DNA from: Chloroflexota bacterium
GTDB taxonomy: Bacteria; Chloroflexota; Limnocylindria; Limnocylindrales; CSP1-4
Length of the DNA stretch: 7,096 nt
NCBI GenBank assembly: GCA_021790375.1
Contig: JAJYEB010000096.1
Coordinates: 1-7,096 of the forward strand
Direction of reading: 5' to 3'
Each line of letters opens with the position of its first letter. Position 1 is the stretch's first letter. The notes beneath the pieces were generated by a model. It ran no database searches, was not told where the DNA came from, and saw nothing but the letters and a program-made list of their open reading frames with translations. Positions 5,321 to 7,096 of the stretch are shown here, one piece after another. The position numbers and the translations under genes were made by a program.

Positions 5321-5455
5321 CCGCGGCAGAGCGGTCCCGGCGGCGGTACGATTCGCGCTCGACGTCATCGCAGGCGGTCGCGTCTCGGGGGCCGCGATCC
5401 GGCCATGGCAGCGAGCGGTCATCGTCGCCATGCCTCGACGAGGGGAGCAGTCCAC

Positions 5456-6955
5456 ATGGATCCACAGTCCTCGACCAGCGCCGCCCGCCAGGGCCAGGCG
5501 ATTCCCGTCACCGTCATCCCGGGCGACGGCGTGGGCCCCGAGATCGTCCGCTCGGCCATGCGGATCATCGAAGCCGCCGGTGTGCCGATCGCGTGGGAAG
5601 AGGCGGAGGCGGGCGCCGAGATCTTCCGCCGCGGCGACAGCTCGGGCGTTCCCCAGGCAACGCGCGATTCGATCGAGCGCACCCGCGTCGTGCTCAAGGG
5701 CCCCCTCGAGACCCCCGTCGGGTTCGGCGAGAAGAGCGCGAACGTCACCCTGCGCAAGCTCTTCGAGACCTACGCCAACGTCCGGCCCGCCCGCGAACTG
5801 CCCGGCGTCCCGACCCGCTACAGCGGCGAGGGCGTGGACATGATCATCGTCCGCGAGAACATCGAGGACCTCTACGCCGGCATCGAGCACATGCAGACGC
5901 CCGACGTGGGGCAGGGCCTCAAGATCATCACGCGCAAGGGATCGGAGAAGATCATCCGCTACGCATTCGAGCTGGCCCGGCGGGAGGGTCGCTCGAAGGT
6001 CACCTGCGCAACCAAGGCCAACATCATGAAGCTGACCGAGGGGCTCTTCAAGCGCGTCTTCGAGGAGATGGCCCCGGAGTACCCGGAGATCCAGGCCGAG
6101 CACCTGATCATCGACAACGTCGCCCACCAGATGGCGAAGAACCCGACCCAGTTCGACATCATCGTGACCACCAACCTCAACGGGGACATCATCAGCGACC
6201 TGGCGTCGGGGCTGGTGGGCGGCCTCGGGTTCGCCTCCTCCGGGAACTACGGCGACGGGATCGCGATCTTCGAGGCGGTGCACGGATCGGCGCCGAAGTA
6301 CGCCGGCAAGGACGTGATCAACCCGACCGCCCTGATCCTCTCGTCGGTCATGATGCTGCGGCACCTGGGACAGGTCGAGGCGGCCGCCGCGATCGAGGAC
6401 GCGGTGCTCTGCACGCTCGAGGAGGGGCGCGCGGTCACGCAGGACCTGGCCCGGCAGACGGGCGGTGACGTGGAGCATGCCGCGTCCACCACCGGTTTCA
6501 CGGACCAGGTGATCGCGAACCTGGGACGGCATCCCACCAGCGTGCCGGTGCGGGTGCACGCCTCCGACCTGGACCTGGCTCCGCGTCCCGGGTGGTCGTA
6601 CGGGCCCGAGCGGTACACCGCGATGAAGCGCGACCTGGTCGGTGTCGACGTGATGATCGAGACCGACCTGCCGGTCGACGAGCTGGGGGACGACCTGGGA
6701 CGGCTGGCGGGCGATGCGCTCCAGCTGGTGATGGTGGAGAGCCGGGGCACGAAGGTGTACCCGTCGATCGGGCTGGCGACCGACCACGTGCGCTGGTACC
6801 GGGGCCGGTTCGTGGCCCGCGAGGGCAGGACGGTTTCCGAGGGCGACCTGGTCGGGCTGCTGGGCCGGATCGCGGCACGGCACCGCTGGACCGAGGTCCT
6901 GCGGCTGCAGTCGTTCGACGGCGAGCCGGCCTACACCAAGGCGCAGGGCGAGTAG
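5456..6955 (+). CDS. icd: Isocitrate dehydrogenase, NADP-type, Thermus-like long form
   Basis: This 499-residue enzyme of the TCA cycle oxidatively decarboxylates isocitrate to 2-oxoglutarate. The catalytic core occupies about 15-345. Isocitrate-binding residues are visible as Ser94 and Asn96 in GEKSANVTLRK, with Arg100, Arg110 (NVRPAREL) and Arg133 (VRENIEDLYAG, which also gives catalytic Tyr140). Lys187 lies in ATKANIMK, and metal-binding aspartates are at 220, 244 and 248. The cofactor loop reads HGSAPKYAGKDVINPTA (276-292); the Lys281-Tyr282 pair marks the NADP-preferring type, whereas NAD enzymes have Asp-Ile there. A further domain of about 140 residues (358-499) matches the C-terminal extension of the Thermus thermophilus type and is absent from E. 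coli Icd (416 residues). The ATG at 5456 has AGGGGAG 8 nt upstream; the longer open frame to 5300 has no such site. purE follows after 56 bases. Confidence 0.94.
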   Translation: MDPQSSTSAARQGQAIPVTVIPGDGVGPEIVRSAMRIIEAAGVPIAWEEAEAGAEIFRRGDSSGVPQATRDSIERTRVVLKGPLETPVGFGEKSANVTLRKLFETYANVRPARELPGVPTRYSGEGVDMIIVRENIEDLYAGIEHMQTPDVGQGLKIITRKGSEKIIRYAFELARREGRSKVTCATKANIMKLTEGLFKRVFEEMAPEYPEIQAEHLIIDNVAHQMAKNPTQFDIIVTTNLNGDIISDLASGLVGGLGFASSGNYGDGIAIFEAVHGSAPKYAGKDVINPTALILSSVMMLRHLGQVEAAAAIEDAVLCTLEEGRAVTQDLARQTGGDVEHAASTTGFTDQVIANLGRHPTSVPVRVHASDLDLAPRPGWSYGPERYTAMKRDLVGVDVMIETDLPVDELGDDLGRLAGDALQLVMVESRGTKVYPSIGLATDHVRWYRGRFVAREGRTVSEGDLVGLLGRIAARHRWTEVLRLQSFDGEPAYTKAQGE

Positions 6956-7011
6956 GGGTCCGCGAAGGGCGAGCAGCCGGCCGGACAGCGGCCGCACGCA
7001 AGGGGGACGCC

Positions 7012-7096
7012 ATGGCCACGCCACGCGTGGGAATCCTGATGGGCAGCCGGTCGGACATGCCGGTGATGGAGAAGGCGTCGGCGCTGCTGACCGATC
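7012..7096 (+). CDS. purE: N5-carboxyaminoimidazole ribonucleotide mutase PurE, 5' part
   Basis: Only the first 28 codons are in the window. They read MATPRVGILMGSRSDMPVM and on through EKASALLTD. The segment VGILMGSRSDMPVM is the hallmark of PurE, where the GSxSD loop binds the ribonucleotide phosphate. The enzyme rearranges N5-CAIR to CAIR in de novo purine synthesis. The ATG is preceded by AAGGGGG with a 5-6 nt spacer. It lies 56 bases after the icd stop on the same strand with no obvious terminator between, so the two may be co-transcribed. Whether purK follows cannot be seen. Confidence 0.9.
   Translation, partial: MATPRVGILMGSRSDMPVMEKASALLTD

Larger units (their letters stand above)
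4950..5455. other. Gene-poor stretch between arsR and icd with short direct repeats
   Basis: About 500 bases contain no frame with a convincing start, Shine-Dalgarno and known domain on either strand. It holds two sets of short direct repeats, listed separately. No strong terminator follows arsR: GGGCC (4953-4957) can pair with GGCCC near 4977, but the loop is 17 bases and there is no T run. A TTGACT at 5082-5087 has no good -10 at the right spacing. The icd promoter must lie in here but was not identified. Confidence 0.6.

Noticed and set aside
5114..7024. A 636-codon open frame on the minus strand antisense to icd
   Set aside because: It is the mirror of the icd codon pattern in GC-rich DNA. 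It shows no recognisable domain, is rich in His, Arg, Asp and Gly, and lies opposite a clearly conserved enzyme.

Overview
The window comes from a GC-rich bacterium with nearly all-G/C third codon positions and frequent GTG starts. It carries a Thermus-type long isocitrate dehydrogenase, an actinobacterial-style arsenic module and an ECF transporter operon. Together these suggest a high-GC Terrabacteria lineage (Chloroflexota or Actinomycetota). That placement is an inference; no RNA gene is present to fix it.

Left part (1-3135, minus strand): a four-gene operon transcribed leftward. In transcription order it is a nucleoside hydrolase, a long ECF-transporter S component, EcfT, and the start of an EcfA ATPase that runs off the left edge. 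The natural reading is uptake of a nucleoside-like substrate followed by cytoplasmic cleavage to base and ribose. The ecfT/ecfA junction is odd: seven copies of an 18-bp repeat sit there, and the ATPase reading frame appears broken twice in opposite directions, once just before the domain begins and once inside Walker A.

Middle part (3317-4949): an arsenic resistance module. A divergent promoter region (about 4541-4591) drives a rightward ArsR-family repressor and a leftward unit of an unrecognised 80-residue protein ending in a CAAC tail, followed by the arsenite methyltransferase ArsM. The two promoters share overlapping -35 elements that lie on a 14-bp palindrome, so one bound repressor dimer could shut both. 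A 29-bp tandem duplication covers the end of the small gene.

Right part (4950-7096, plus strand): about 500 bases without a convincing gene but with short direct repeats, then an NADP-type isocitrate dehydrogenase of 499 residues with the extra C-terminal domain of the Thermus enzyme. The first 28 codons of purE (de novo purine synthesis) follow and run off the right edge.

No tRNA, rRNA, CRISPR array or insertion sequence was seen. The points most worth a second look are the disrupted, repeat-bearing ecfA start, the small Cys-tailed protein of the ars operon with its tandem duplication, the compact ars divergent promoter with a possibly leaderless arsR, and the pairing of a nucleoside hydrolase with its own ECF transporter.
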